Positions 1 through 9,840 of a DNA stretch of 64,000 bases are shown piece by piece. The DNA lies in the NCBI RefSeq assembly GCF_030027245.1, contig NZ_JASERT010000002.1, forward strand, positions 124,001 to 188,000, read 5' to 3'. The position numbers were made by a program, and so were the translations under genes. Within the stretch, counting starts at the first letter, position 1. Every line of letters begins with the position of its first letter. The notes beneath the pieces are model-generated. The model saw only the letters and a list, made by a program, of their open reading frames with translations, made no database searches and was not told the DNA's origin. Source of the stretch: Asticcacaulis sp. EMRT-3 (GTDB taxonomy: Bacteria > Pseudomonadota > Alphaproteobacteria > Caulobacterales > Caulobacteraceae).

Positions 1-105
1 CGCATTTCGGTGCAGATTTACAACCTCTTCTTCATATGTTAGCGCTATAATTGGCTTTCCGCGCGCCCCCCGCAACCGAAACAAGGCCCGCCACAGGATT
101 TTACC

Positions 106-927
106 ATGCACCTGCAAGACCGCTGGAAGCGCATTATTGACGAACTGAACACCGACCGCGTCACCTCGGTGGATGAACTGACCGAACGGCTGGGCGTTTC
201 GCCCGCCACCATCCGCCGCGATCTCAATGAGCTGCATGAACTGGGTCATCTGCTGCGCGTGCGCGGCGGGGCGATGCGCGCCGAAGGCACCGTCTATAGC
301 GGGCGCGGCGATGAGCGCCGTTCGGGCCTGACCGGGCAATCGGCCTTTGCCGACAGCGTGATCACCAATGCCGGCGCCAAGCGCGCCATCGCCAAAATGG
401 CCCTCTCCTATATCACGCCCGGCCTGTCGATGATCATCGACGGCGGCACCACCACCTTCATGATGGCCTCGATGATGGCCGATGAAGCCTATCACGTGCT
501 CACCACATCCGTGCCGATCCTGCAATGCCTGTTCGAGCGCCCGCGCATCAAGGTGACCGTGCCCGGCGGCGAGCTGTTCCGCGATCAGGGCATCATCCTC
601 AATCCGTATGAGGACGGCATTTTGCAGCATTTCGCCGCCCAGCGCATGTTCATCGGCTGTCAGGCCCTGACCAAAAACGGCCTGATGCAGACCGATACCC
701 TGCTGGTGCAGTCGGAACGCCGCCTGATGGAACGCGCCGGTGAGGTGATCGTGCTGGCCGATTCGAGCAAGATCGACGCCCAGGCCTCGCTGTCGGTGTG
801 TCCGCTGAAAGACATCGATGTGCTGATCACCGATGAGAATATCGATCCGTCGGCTGTGCGCTGGCTCAATGCCCACGACATCGAAGTGCGCATCGCCCGT
901 ATCCATGAGGACGCAGCGGCGGCTTAA
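106..927 (+). CDS. DeoR-family transcriptional regulator
   Basis: A 273-residue sugar-type DeoR regulator. An N-terminal winged helix-turn-helix (about residues 8-60) contains the family hallmark VSPATIRRDLNEL. It is followed by a DeoRC effector domain with the phosphosugar-type loop DGGTTT near residue 111. The length is normal for the family. It lies beside L-rhamnose mutarotase and the rhamnose/pectin genes; rhizobial rhamnose operons are known to use a DeoR regulator. I therefore infer that it controls the rhamnose or rhamnogalacturonan regulon here. The ligand cannot be read from sequence. It is convergent with rhaM, with only about 10 bases between the stop codons and no obvious terminator. 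Confidence 0.9.
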   Translation: MHLQDRWKRIIDELNTDRVTSVDELTERLGVSPATIRRDLNELHELGHLLRVRGGAMRAEGTVYSGRGDERRSGLTGQSAFADSVITNAGAKRAIAKMALSYITPGLSMIIDGGTTTFMMASMMADEAYHVLTTSVPILQCLFERPRIKVTVPGGELFRDQGIILNPYEDGILQHFAAQRMFIGCQALTKNGLMQTDTLLVQSERRLMERAGEVIVLADSSKIDAQASLSVCPLKDIDVLITDENIDPSAVRWLNAHDIEVRIARIHEDAAAA

Positions 928-936
928 CAGAATACC

Positions 937-1251
937 CTAATCCATATGAAACACCGGCTTAAGCTGGGTCTGCACCGGCGAATTGTCGGGGTTGGTGTCC
1001 ATAATGTCGGCCATATAGGCCCACCACTTTTTCATGATCGGGTGATCGGGCAGGCTGTCCATCGTGTGACCGGGCGTGCGCTTTAATACGCCAAACAGCA
1101 CAAGCGTTTTTTCGTCGAGAAAGATCGAGTAGTCCGACACGCCGCTGGCCTGCAACAGCCCGCCCAGTTCCGGCCAGATCTCATCATGACGGCGCTGATA
1201 CTCGGCCTCAAAACCGGGCTTTAACTGCATGGTGAAAGCGATTGTTTCCAT
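937..1251 (-). CDS. rhaM: L-rhamnose mutarotase
   Basis: A 104-residue protein of the RhaM/YiiL family, which interconverts the alpha and beta anomers of L-rhamnose in the cytoplasm. It shows the family's N-terminal pattern [20 protein letters not shown], the central WPEL segment with its following loop, and the C-terminal [11 protein letters not shown] stretch that carries the conserved Trp pair. The length is the usual 104. It supplies the correct anomer for the L-rhamnose dehydrogenase at 13.5-14.3 kb. It is the first gene of a short minus-strand unit and reads toward the DeoR gene. Confidence 0.95.
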   Translation of the reverse strand: METIAFTMQLKPGFEAEYQRRHDEIWPELGGLLQASGVSDYSIFLDEKTLVLFGVLKRTPGHTMDSLPDHPIMKKWWAYMADIMDTNPDNSPVQTQLKPVFHMD

Positions 1252-1347
1252 TTATTTTTCTCCGATTTTCCAACACATTTCCAATGTGTTGGCAAGGGCA
1301 AGCGCCCGCCCGAGCTTATGCGAGGAGCCCCCGCGGCGTCTGAGCGG

Positions 1348-2622
1348 TTACTTTAAAGGCGTGGGTTCGGCGGCCTGATCGACATGCTTGCGCATGATCG
1401 GCCAGTCGGCGGGGGTGATAACAAACTGATGTGGATCGCCGGGATGGCCTGGATCGCAGGCAGGCAGGTCGGGCGCAGGCTGGATGTGCAGGTCAGGCAT
1501 GGCGGCCAGATCATGGGCCACGAAACAGGCGATCATATAGGCGCCGTACGCATCGTGGTGCGTCTTTTCGTGGTGGTTATCAGCAAAGGCCAGAGGCGCA
1601 AGCTCAGGGCCCAAGGCCTCATAGAATTGCGTCGTCTGCGCCGTCAGATCAACCAGCGGCACATTAAGCCGTTTGGCCACATCACGCACCGCCTCATCAT
1701 AACCGGCATGGCTGTCCTCAACCACCTGGCCCTTGAAGGTGCGGCGCGCCACCGGCGTCACCAGCACCGGCAGACCGCCATGCTGACGCACATCGGCCAC
1801 GAACGCCGCCAGATAGGCCGGATAGGCTTCATCCGGTGCAGCATAGGTGCGCGGCCATTGTTTTTTCTCATCATTATGGGCGAACTGGATCAGCACCACA
1901 TCATCGGGGCGCACCTCACTCAGCAGCTTGTCCCAGCGCAGCGAGGTCAGGAACGACTTCATGGTTTCGCCGGAACGGGCATGATTGGCCACCGACAGAT
2001 CGGGGCCCAGCATACGCGGCAGCATCTGGCCCCAACTGGCGTAATCGCCGCTGGCCTGATCGGTGACCGTGGAATCTCCGGCCAGCAGGACGCGGCGCGC
2101 CTGAACCGGCGTAACCGACAGCGCATCGAGCGCCGGTGACGGGCCGCTGACGCTGATGGTCAGGCGGCCATCCCATGTCCGGCCCGTGGCGTCGTCACCG
2201 CGCAACCGCACCTTTGGCGGGGCCGGATCGGTTTCCTGCTGGACGAGCGCGGTGTCACGCACATTGACGATAAAGCTGACCTGTTTCGTCTCACCAGCCT
2301 TCAGATCGACCGGCGCAGCCATCAGACGGCGATCCTCGGCCCAGATCGTGGTGCGACTGGCGGTCTTGTCGCCCAGCGTCACGGTGACGCGATAATCGCC
2401 CGGGGCGGCGCGCAGCGAAAAGGCCTGCTCATTGCCGCCGGGCAGGGAGGTAAAGCCGTAGCCCTTCGCCTCATCCCACGGCGCAGCGGGCCGGATGGTG
2501 GCCTGAGCGCCCTGAAAAACGAAGGTTTGAGTCGCGTTCTGAGCCGTGGCAGGCAGGACAGTCATGGAGATTCCGATGGCGAGCGCCAGAGCGCTCAGGC
2601 CTCGATGATCAATTTTGATCAA
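1348..2622 (-). CDS. Secreted rhamnogalacturonan acetylesterase (CE12-like SGNH hydrolase)
   Basis: A 424-residue exported esterase. An N-terminal signal peptide ends near LPATAQ. A beta-rich domain of about 140 residues precedes the SGNH core. Block I is LLAGDSTVTD (nucleophile Ser), block II has the Gly in ARSGETMKSF, block III is QFAHND (Asn), and a C-terminal DNHHEKTHHD region supplies Asp/His. The same architecture occurs at 23.4 kb, so the two are paralogues. Proteins of this type remove acetyl groups from rhamnogalacturonan-I, exposing the backbone to lyases and hydrolases. It is divergent from the GH43/GH35 gene across a 76-base AT-rich promoter region. The exact substrate is inferred from neighbours. 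Confidence 0.85.
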   Translation of the reverse strand: MIKIDHRGLSALALAIGISMTVLPATAQNATQTFVFQGAQATIRPAAPWDEAKGYGFTSLPGGNEQAFSLRAAPGDYRVTVTLGDKTASRTTIWAEDRRLMAAPVDLKAGETKQVSFIVNVRDTALVQQETDPAPPKVRLRGDDATGRTWDGRLTISVSGPSPALDALSVTPVQARRVLLAGDSTVTDQASGDYASWGQMLPRMLGPDLSVANHARSGETMKSFLTSLRWDKLLSEVRPDDVVLIQFAHNDEKKQWPRTYAAPDEAYPAYLAAFVADVRQHGGLPVLVTPVARRTFKGQVVEDSHAGYDEAVRDVAKRLNVPLVDLTAQTTQFYEALGPELAPLAFADNHHEKTHHDAYGAYMIACFVAHDLAAMPDLHIQPAPDLPACDPGHPGDPHQFVITPADWPIMRKHVDQAAEPTPLK

Positions 2623-2698
2623 AACTTGTCATCCTTTGCGTGTATTTGGCATAAATTTGATTGATTTTGATATTTTCCATTGATATGCCACCCTGTCA

Positions 2699-5600
2699 AT
2701 GGCAAATTCGGCTTGGAAAAAGCGGAAAAAACAGGCGAGGATCAAGGTGGCCATCAAGGGCGGACAAAAGAGCGCGCGCATCAGCCTGATGGCCCTTGGC
2801 GCCATGCTGGGGACGGCCTGCGCCCTGCCCGCCTCGGCCCAGACCGCGCCCCAAACGGCACCCCAGACCGGTGATGCCTTTATGGACACGATGGGCCTGA
2901 CCAGCCAGAAGGCCGCCGCCACAACCCACACCGACAGCGCGCCCGTGGTCAGTTTGCGCGGCGACACCACCTGGCTGATGTCAGCCTTCAACGCCACGTC
3001 GGAAAACGAACTGAGCCTGTTCAGCTCCTATGATGGCAAGACCTTCACCTCGCTGGCTTCGGAAGCCTACAGGCCCGACAGCGGCCTGCTGCGCGATCCG
3101 TCGATCCTGCGCGCCAAGAATGGTGATTACTATGTCGTCTATACCACCGGCTGGAATGGCCAGAGCTTTGGCATCGCCAAAAGCCACGACCTGCGCCACT
3201 GGCAGCACGTCACAGATGTAAAGCTTGATCTGCCGGGCCTCACCAACACCTGGGCCCCCGAATGGTTTCAGGATACCGACGGCAGCGTGTCCGTGGTGGT
3301 GTCTCTGTCCACCGGCGGCACCAAAGGCCCGTTTGCCGCCTATGTGCTGAAGGCCAATGCCGATCTGAGCGGCTTTTCCGCTCCCGTCGCCATGCAGGGA
3401 CTGGGGAATAACCATATCGACACCTTCCCGATCAAGATCGGCGAGCGCTATATCGTCATCACCAAGAATGAGACGACCAAGACGCTGGAACGCGCCTGGG
3501 CCACCAGCCTGACCGGGCCGTGGACCATCGACCGCACCGGCGACTGGGCGGGCTGGGGCGACTGGATCGAAGGCCCGGCCCTCGTGCCTATCAAAAGCGC
3601 CACGGGTCAGGACGGCTGGCGCATCTATTTCGATGATTACCGCGATAAGACCTACTGGTATTCCGACAGTTTTGATGGCCTCGACACCTGGACGAAGAAG
3701 CAGGAACTGGGCGGGGTTTCGGGCGCAGTGCGTCATTTCACCGTCATCCGCCAGCCGACCGCCACGGTCGAGGCCGCGTTAAAGCCCGCCAATCCGCCCG
3801 CCGTCGAGACGTGGGACAAGCACTCCCTGATGATCGACGGCAAGCGGGTGATGATCTGGTCGGGCGAGTTCCAGCCCTTCCGCCTGCCCTCGCCGTCGAT
3901 GTGGCGCGATGTGCTGCAAAAGATGAAGGCCACCGGCTATAATGCCGTCACCCTCTATATCGACTGGGGCTATCACACCTCCGAACCGGGCCAGTATGAT
4001 TTCTCCGGCGTGCGCAATGTCGAACGCGCCATCCAGATGGCCGAGGATGAGGGGCTTTATGTCATCATCCGCCCCGGCCCCTACGTCAATGCCGAGCTGA
4101 CAATGGGCGGCTTCCCCGGCTGGCTGGTACGGCAAAAGGCGATGGCGCGCACCGATGATCCTGAATATCTGAAGGCGGTTGACGAGTGGCAGACCCAGAT
4201 CGACGCCATTATCGCCCGCCATCAGATCACGACGGGCGGCGGCAGGATCATCGCCTATCAGATCGAAAACGAGCTGGCCGACACCTCGCCCAACCGCAAG
4301 CTCTATATGCAGCATCTGGCCGACAAGGTTCATGCCGACGGCATTACCGTGCCCCTGTTCCACAATTCCGCCAGCCGCCTGCCCAACTGGACGCCGCCCA
4401 AATCGACCGCGCCGTGGGCCGTTTCGGGGCCGACCGATCTCTATGCTTTCGATGGTTATCCGGGCGGCGGCTGCAACGGCACGCGCGACATAGGCAAGCC
4501 GAACACCGTGCCCAACTGGGGCATGTATGGCGACACCAAACCGGGCAAGGATGGCATTGTCAAGGCGGGTGCCCTGTCCTCGCCCAACACGCCGGGCTTC
4601 GCCGCCGAAATCGGTGGCGGCTGGTTCGATTACTGGGGCAGTCAGGGCACTTATGACTGCACGTCAAAGCGCGTGGGGTCGGCCTATGTGCGCACCGATT
4701 TTGGCTCCAGCCTGATCAATGGCCTGACGATTCACAGCGTCTATATGGCCTATGGCGGCACCTCATGGGGCTGGCTGCCCGCCAGCGTCGTCTATTCGTC
4801 GTATGATTATGGCGCAGGCATTGACGAGGCGCGCAATATCCGCCCCAAACAACTGACCTTCAAGCAACTGGGCCAGTTCGTTGAGGCCGCCACGCCGCTT
4901 CTGACCGATCTCGACAAGGGGCCCGTGCTGATCACCGACAATCCGCGTGTGAAGCTTTATCACGACATCGGCGCAAACGGCGAAGGCGACCTGATCTTCG
5001 CCATCCATGACCCGTCTAACGCGACGACTGACGATAGGTTCAGCTTCAACCTGACAACCAGAGACGGCACCTTCCCTATCCAGACCCAGTTGAAGGGTCA
5101 GGATGGCAAGCTGCTGCTGGCCGATTATCCGCTGGCCCGTCAGCATCTCGTCTATACCACCTCGGACACCCAGACCTTTTTCGCCCAAGGCCCGCGTGAC
5201 ATAGCGCTTTTATATGGCCGCGCCGGAGAGGCGGGCGAGATGATGCTTCACTATAACAAAAAGCCAAAACTTGATATTTTACAAGGCTATATTAAATCTT
5301 CTTATGATACCACATCCGGTAATCTGAAGCTCGACTACGTCCATCAGGGCCTCAATATCGCACGCATCGAAATGCTCGGTCAGCCGCCGCTCATCCTCCT
5401 GCTGGCCGATGATGCCACGGCGCAAGCCTTCTGGCGGCAGGACACGCCGCAGGGGCCGGTGCTGGAGCGCACGGTGGAAAAGGGCTCTGGTGCCCTGATC
5501 CGCGAAGCCAGCCTCAAGGGCGCGACACTGACCCTGACCGGCGACACGGCTGAAGATACGACGCTCGACATCTGGGCACCTGCGGGCGTCACGGCCGTCA

Positions 5601-6745
5601 CCTTCAATGGCCAGCCAGTGGCCGCCAGCCTGCACGCCGATGGCAGCCTCAAGACCGCCGCCATCTCAGGCCCTGCGCCCGTCACCCTGCCCGACCTGAT
5701 GACGTCGGGCTGGCAGCGCCGGATGGGATCGCCCGAAGCCGATCCGGCCTTTGACGACAGCGCCTGGCGCAAGACCGATGCGAGCTGGTCTTCGGCCACG
5801 GAGGCCACCCAGCCGCCCGCCGGTCAGCCTGTGCTGGATATGAGCCAGTATGGTTTCCATCACGGCGATGTCTGGTATCGCGGCCACTTCACGGTCAGCG
5901 CCAAATCAACGATTGATCAGGCGAATTTCTTCTATGGCGGCGGCGGGGCCGGCATGATGCAGGTCTGGGTCGATGGGCGCTTTATCGGCCAGAATGAAAT
6001 CCCGACCGGCAAGGCGCGGCCCGACACGACGGCGCACGCCCATTTCCAACTGCCGCAACTCAGCCCCGGCGATCATGAGATTTCGGTCATGGTGCGCAAC
6101 CAGTCGCACAATTGGGACTTAGGTGCTAATGACGAGCATAAAGAAGCGCGCGGGCTGATCAGCGCCTCTTTGTCGCGCACCGGCGGGCCGGACTTCGCCG
6201 TGCCGATTGCCTGGAAAATTCAGGGCAATAAGGGCGGCGAACATATCGCCGATCTGGTGCGCGGCCCGATGAATAATGGCGGCCTCTATGGCGAGCGCAT
6301 GGGCTGGTATCTGCCTTTCCAGGCTTCTGGCAAAACCTCCGATAACGGCTGGACGCCTGCGGGCGTGACCGACGCCCCGCCCGCCCCAGGCACCTACTGG
6401 CTGCGGGCGCAGGTGCCGCTCGATCTGCCGAAAGACCAAGACGTGCAGTTGGGCTTACAGATCGGCGACCCTGATGTGCCGCAATCAAGCCACGCCAACC
6501 GCGCCCTGATCTTCGTCAATGGCTGGCAGATCGGCCATTTCGCCGCTAATATCGGCCCGCAGCATGTCTTCGTCATCCCGATGGGCCTGCTGAAACCCGA
6601 TGGCGACAACACCATCACCCTTGCCGTCACCTCGGATGGCCAGCCGCAAAACGCGCTCGATCCGGTCAAGCTGGTGATCCTGCGCCATGTGCGCGGCGGT
6701 GTACCGCTTGAAACCGTCCCCTCTCCCTCCAGTACGCAACGTTGA
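2699..6745 (+). CDS. GH43-like / GH35 beta-galactosidase fusion, exported
   Basis: A 1348-residue protein with two glycosidase modules. After a signal peptide (cleavage near PASAQ, about residue 48), residues 80-355 form a five-bladed-propeller GH43-like domain with candidate catalytic residues D133 (RDPSIL), D241 (HIDTFP) and E291 (WIEGPA). Residues 370-760 are a GH35 TIM barrel: EFQPFRLP entry strand, acid/base Glu in QIENEL (about 525) and likely nucleophile E637 in AEIGGGW. C-terminal jelly-roll domains follow (about 960-1330). This suggests concerted removal of arabinan and galactan side chains of rhamnogalacturonan-I. A GTG at 2747, preceded by GGCGAGG, is an alternative start that gives a tidier signal peptide. 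Its stop overlaps the next start (TGATG). Confidence 0.88.
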   Translation: MANSAWKKRKKQARIKVAIKGGQKSARISLMALGAMLGTACALPASAQTAPQTAPQTGDAFMDTMGLTSQKAAATTHTDSAPVVSLRGDTTWLMSAFNATSENELSLFSSYDGKTFTSLASEAYRPDSGLLRDPSILRAKNGDYYVVYTTGWNGQSFGIAKSHDLRHWQHVTDVKLDLPGLTNTWAPEWFQDTDGSVSVVVSLSTGGTKGPFAAYVLKANADLSGFSAPVAMQGLGNNHIDTFPIKIGERYIVITKNETTKTLERAWATSLTGPWTIDRTGDWAGWGDWIEGPALVPIKSATGQDGWRIYFDDYRDKTYWYSDSFDGLDTWTKKQELGGVSGAVRHFTVIRQPTATVEAALKPANPPAVETWDKHSLMIDGKRVMIWSGEFQPFRLPSPSMWRDVLQKMKATGYNAVTLYIDWGYHTSEPGQYDFSGVRNVERAIQMAEDEGLYVIIRPGPYVNAELTMGGFPGWLVRQKAMARTDDPEYLKAVDEWQTQIDAIIARHQITTGGGRIIAYQIENELADTSPNRKLYMQHLADKVHADGITVPLFHNSASRLPNWTPPKSTAPWAVSGPTDLYAFDGYPGGGCNGTRDIGKPNTVPNWGMYGDTKPGKDGIVKAGALSSPNTPGFAAEIGGGWFDYWGSQGTYDCTSKRVGSAYVRTDFGSSLINGLTIHSVYMAYGGTSWGWLPASVVYSSYDYGAGIDEARNIRPKQLTFKQLGQFVEAATPLLTDLDKGPVLITDNPRVKLYHDIGANGEGDLIFAIHDPSNATTDDRFSFNLTTRDGTFPIQTQLKGQDGKLLLADYPLARQHLVYTTSDTQTFFAQGPRDIALLYGRAGEAGEMMLHYNKKPKLDILQGYIKSSYDTTSGNLKLDYVHQGLNIARIEMLGQPPLILLLADDATAQAFWRQDTPQGPVLERTVEKGSGALIREASLKGATLTLTGDTAEDTTLDIWAPAGVTAVTFNGQPVAASLHADGSLKTAAISGPAPVTLPDLMTSGWQRRMGSPEADPAFDDSAWRKTDASWSSATEATQPPAGQPVLDMSQYGFHHGDVWYRGHFTVSAKSTIDQANFFYGGGGAGMMQVWVDGRFIGQNEIPTGKARPDTTAHAHFQLPQLSPGDHEISVMVRNQSHNWDLGANDEHKEARGLISASLSRTGGPDFAVPIAWKIQGNKGGEHIADLVRGPMNNGGLYGERMGWYLPFQASGKTSDNGWTPAGVTDAPPAPGTYWLRAQVPLDLPKDQDVQLGLQIGDPDVPQSSHANRALIFVNGWQIGHFAANIGPQHVFVIPMGLLKPDGDNTITLAVTSDGQPQNALDPVKLVILRHVRGGVPLETVPSPSSTQR

Positions 6746-7911
6746 TGATGACCAACCAGATCCTGACCCCTTCCCATTCCGACCGCCTGCCGCTCTTGCT
6801 GCGCCACCAGACAGCGGGCCTTGAGGCCAACCGCGCCGATTATCAGGACGCGATTGCCCGCCTGATCGATAATCTGGTCCATATCAAGGACGAGACGGGC
6901 GAATTCCTGCTGCGCCTCGCCGATGGCCGCGTGATCGACACCAAGGGCTGGCACGGCTTTGAATGGACGCAAGGTGTCGGCCTCTATGGCATCTATAAGC
7001 ATTGGGAACTGACCGGTGATCCCAAGGCGTGGGAGATCATGACCCAGTGGTTCGAGGATCGCTTTGCCGAAGGTATGCCGTCGCGCAATATCAATACAGT
7101 GGCCCCTTTTCTGACGCTGGCCTATCTGTTTGAGCGCACGGGCGACCGCCGCTACCTGCCCTATCTCGATGTCTGGGGTGAGTGGGTCTATAATGACCTG
7201 CCGCGCACCGAAGAGGGCGGCTTCCAGCACATCGTCTATAATTCGGTCAATAACCAGCAGATGTGGGACGACACGCTGATGATGTCGGTTCTGCCTCTGG
7301 CCAAGATCGGCCTGCTGCTGAACCGTCCGCACTATGTCGAGGAGGCCAAGCGGCAATTCCTGATCCATATCAAGTACCTGACCGACCGCAAGACCGGGCT
7401 GTGGCATCATGGCTGGACGTTCGACGGGCGGCACAATTTCGCCGGTGCCCTGTGGGGACGCGGCAATTCATGGGTCACCATCGTCATCCCCGAATTTATC
7501 GAACTGCTCGATCTGCCGAAGGGCGACGCCGTGCGCACCTTCCTGATCGACGCACTGGAAGCGCAGGTTTCGGCTCTGGCCAAGGTGCAGGCACCGAGCG
7601 GCCTGTGGCGCACCATTCTCGACGACGAAACCTCCTACGAAGAAGCCGCCGCCTCGGCGGGTTTTGCCTATGGCATCCTGAAAGCCGTGCGCAAGGGCTA
7701 TATCTCCAAGGACTATGAGGCCGTCGGCATCAAGGGCGCGAAAGCCGTCCGCCAGCATATCAATGCGGCGGGCGAGCTGACGCAGGTGTCGTTCGGCACG
7801 CCGGTGTTCAACTCGATTCAGGAATATAAGGACATTCCGCTGACCTCCATGCCGTTTGGGCAGGCGATGGCGCTGCTGGCGATGGGCGAGTTTATGTATC
7901 GGTTTATCTGA
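6745..7911 (+). CDS. GH105 unsaturated rhamnogalacturonyl hydrolase
   Basis: An (alpha/alpha)6-barrel protein of 388 residues resembling Bacillus YteR/YesR. It hydrolyses the unsaturated galacturonyl residue left at the non-reducing end by rhamnogalacturonan lyases. The catalytic Asp lies in QMWDDTLMM (about residue 175), and the aromatic subsites include WHGFEWTQG and LWHHGW. There is no signal peptide, so it acts in the cytoplasm on imported disaccharides. ATG 6745 shares one base with the upstream stop, implying translational coupling; an in-frame TTG at 6742 and an ATG at 6748 are alternatives. The transporter gene follows 41 bases later. Confidence 0.9.
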   Translation: MMTNQILTPSHSDRLPLLLRHQTAGLEANRADYQDAIARLIDNLVHIKDETGEFLLRLADGRVIDTKGWHGFEWTQGVGLYGIYKHWELTGDPKAWEIMTQWFEDRFAEGMPSRNINTVAPFLTLAYLFERTGDRRYLPYLDVWGEWVYNDLPRTEEGGFQHIVYNSVNNQQMWDDTLMMSVLPLAKIGLLLNRPHYVEEAKRQFLIHIKYLTDRKTGLWHHGWTFDGRHNFAGALWGRGNSWVTIVIPEFIELLDLPKGDAVRTFLIDALEAQVSALAKVQAPSGLWRTILDDETSYEEAAASAGFAYGILKAVRKGYISKDYEAVGIKGAKAVRQHINAAGELTQVSFGTPVFNSIQEYKDIPLTSMPFGQAMALLAMGEFMYRFI

Positions 7912-7952
7912 TTTAACTATATTATTGATTTATAATATAAAGTGTTGGGAGT

Positions 7953-9518
7953 ATGAATGTGGCGGAACGCAAGACGGGATGGATGAACTACTGGGCCTGG
8001 GGTTCGGGCGATGTGGTGGGCGCAGGCCTGCCCGCCGTCACCTCCGGCTGGCTGATCTATTTCTACACCACCTTCTGCCATATCGGTGCGGCGGAGGCCG
8101 GCGGCCTGCTGGCCATTCCGCGCGTCTTCGACGCCATCACCTGCCCGCTGATCGGCTATATTTCCGATAATCTGCGTCATACCTGGGTGGGCCGCCATAT
8201 TGGACGGCGCAAGATCTTCCTGCTGATCGCCATTCCGCTTTTGCCGTCCTTTGCCCTGATGTGGGTGCAGGGCCAGACCTTCCTCTATTATCTGTCGGCC
8301 TATATTTTCTTCGAGCTGGTCTATAATTGCGTGCTGATCCCGTGGGAAACCCTGCCCGCCGAAATGACCAAGGACTATAAGGAAAAGGCCAAGTTCGCCG
8401 GAGCGCGCATATTGCAGGCGCAAGCCTTCGCCGTGGTGGCCTCCTATCTGCCGACCCTGATCATCAATCATCTCGGCAAGGATTCGGCGGTCACCTTCCT
8501 GATCAATGGTGCCATTTTTGGCGTCATGGGCAGCGTGCTGATCACGCTGGCGGTCATCTTCACCTGGGAACGGCCCTATACCGAAGCCGAAAAACTGATC
8601 CGCCCTGCCCCGCTCAATCTGGCGCGCGGCCTGATGATTCCGTTTCTGATGTTCCGCGACCTGTTTTCGACCTTACGCATCCGTGCTTTCCGCCAGCATT
8701 TGAGCATCTATCTCGGCGGCTATATTTCGCAGGATATTTTCAACGCCGCCTTCCCGATCTTCGTCACCACGGTCATGCTGGGGGCCACCCTGATCATCTC
8801 GCAGATGATGACGGCCATGTATATCGTGCAGTTCGTTTCGGTGATGATCGCCATTCGCGTGGTGATGAAGGCGGGGCCGACGCGCGCCTATGCCTTTGCT
8901 ATCGCTTCGGTCATTATCGCCTGCGCGCTCTATTACGCCTATTATCTGATCCGCCCCGCAGGTTTTTCGCCCGCCGTGCATGGCATCGAGCACAATATCT
9001 TCGGCGGCGTGCTGACCGGCCATGTCAGCCCGATGATCGCCTTCTGGCTGCTGGTGCCGGTGATGTTCGCAGGCCTTGGCCGCGGCACACTCAACTTCGT
9101 GCCGTGGAGCGTCTATAACTACCTGCCCGACATCGACGAGGCTGTCACCGGCCAGCGCCGCGAAGGCATTTTCGCCGGCGTGATGACGCTGGTGCGCAAG
9201 TTTACCCAAGCCTTTGCCCTGGCCGGCACCGGCTGGGCGATGGAGGCGGGCGGCTTTGTGTCGGGCGCGAAGGTACAGACGCCGGGCGCGATGCATACCA
9301 TCACCCTGCTTCTGTGCGTGGGGCCGGTGGTCGTCATGTTGCTCGGCCTGATCGTGGCCATGAAATTCCGCCTCAATGCCAAAACGCATGAAATCCTCAC
9401 CTACGAGGTCGAGCGCCTGCGTCGGGGGGCCACCTCAGCCGAAACCCCGGAAAACCAGCAGGTGGTCGAAGACCTGACCGGCTGGAAATACGCCACACTG
9501 TGGGGCCGGGGGCGGTAA
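7953..9518 (+). CDS. GPH-family sugar:cation symporter, probable rhamnogalacturonide importer
   Basis: A 521-residue integral membrane protein with about 12 hydrophobic helices. It carries the glycoside-pentoside-hexuronide signature around residues 62-92 (ISDNLRHTWVGRHIGRRKIF) and the PWETLPAEMTKDYKEKAKF motif after helix 4, typical of MelB-like carriers. It lies directly downstream of the cytoplasmic GH105 hydrolase. The natural inference is uptake of unsaturated rhamnogalacturonan disaccharides across the inner membrane. It ends the plus-strand operon. No T-rich terminator hairpin is visible before the antitoxin gene. Confidence 0.85.
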   Translation: MNVAERKTGWMNYWAWGSGDVVGAGLPAVTSGWLIYFYTTFCHIGAAEAGGLLAIPRVFDAITCPLIGYISDNLRHTWVGRHIGRRKIFLLIAIPLLPSFALMWVQGQTFLYYLSAYIFFELVYNCVLIPWETLPAEMTKDYKEKAKFAGARILQAQAFAVVASYLPTLIINHLGKDSAVTFLINGAIFGVMGSVLITLAVIFTWERPYTEAEKLIRPAPLNLARGLMIPFLMFRDLFSTLRIRAFRQHLSIYLGGYISQDIFNAAFPIFVTTVMLGATLIISQMMTAMYIVQFVSVMIAIRVVMKAGPTRAYAFAIASVIIACALYYAYYLIRPAGFSPAVHGIEHNIFGGVLTGHVSPMIAFWLLVPVMFAGLGRGTLNFVPWSVYNYLPDIDEAVTGQRREGIFAGVMTLVRKFTQAFALAGTGWAMEAGGFVSGAKVQTPGAMHTITLLLCVGPVVVMLLGLIVAMKFRLNAKTHEILTYEVERLRRGATSAETPENQQVVEDLTGWKYATLWGRGR

Positions 9519-9545
9519 AGGATTTCTCAAAACCGCGCGCTTAGG

Positions 9546-9553
9546 GTGTACAC
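9546..9553. promoter_or_regulatory. GTGTACAC palindrome upstream of parD
   Basis: A perfect 8-base palindrome, 26 bases before the start codon of the antitoxin gene and positioned where a ribbon-helix-helix autorepressor would bind. The same octamer occurs in front of the Phd/PIN module at 26722-26729. Function as an operator is inferred. Confidence 0.45.
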
Positions 9554-9579
9554 ATCACAACACATTTCAGGAGCCTGTC

Positions 9580-9840
9580 ATGGCCGCCAGCACCACGATG
9601 ACGATCCGCGTATCCCCCGCGGTAAAGGAAAAGCTTGGCAGGCTGGCCGAAAGTACAAGGCGCACACAGTCCTATCTCGCGGGTGAAGCGGTCAGCGCCT
9701 ATGTTGACCACGAGCTTGAAATCATCGAAGCCATTCAGCGCGGACGCGCGGACGTGCGCGCCGGATGGCTTGTGCCCCACGATGAGGCGATGGATGAGGT
9801 GGAGGCCGTTATAGCGGCGGCTGTGAGCCGCAAGGCGTGA
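9580..9840 (+). CDS. ParD-like ribbon-helix-helix antitoxin
   Basis: An 86-residue protein beginning with the ribbon-helix-helix pattern TMTIRVSPAVKEKLGRLAES and followed by a helix-rich tail (IEAIQRGRADVRAGWLVPHD) of the kind that wraps the toxin. It is the first gene of a two-gene unit, with a good Shine-Dalgarno (CAGGAG) at 9569. It should neutralise the ParE toxin encoded next and repress the pair's own promoter, as this family does. Assignment rests on fold pattern plus gene pairing. Confidence 0.88.
   Translation: MAASTTMTIRVSPAVKEKLGRLAESTRRTQSYLAGEAVSAYVDHELEIIEAIQRGRADVRAGWLVPHDEAMDEVEAVIAAAVSRKA

Noticed and set aside
1..105. Gene fragment at the left edge
   Set aside because: The short minus-strand frame there shows no family features, and the sequence looks like the promoter region of the DeoR gene.
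6394..7434. 346-codon minus-strand frame over the end of the GH35 fusion and GH105
   Set aside because: It crosses two genes with clear family motifs and has no family features itself.
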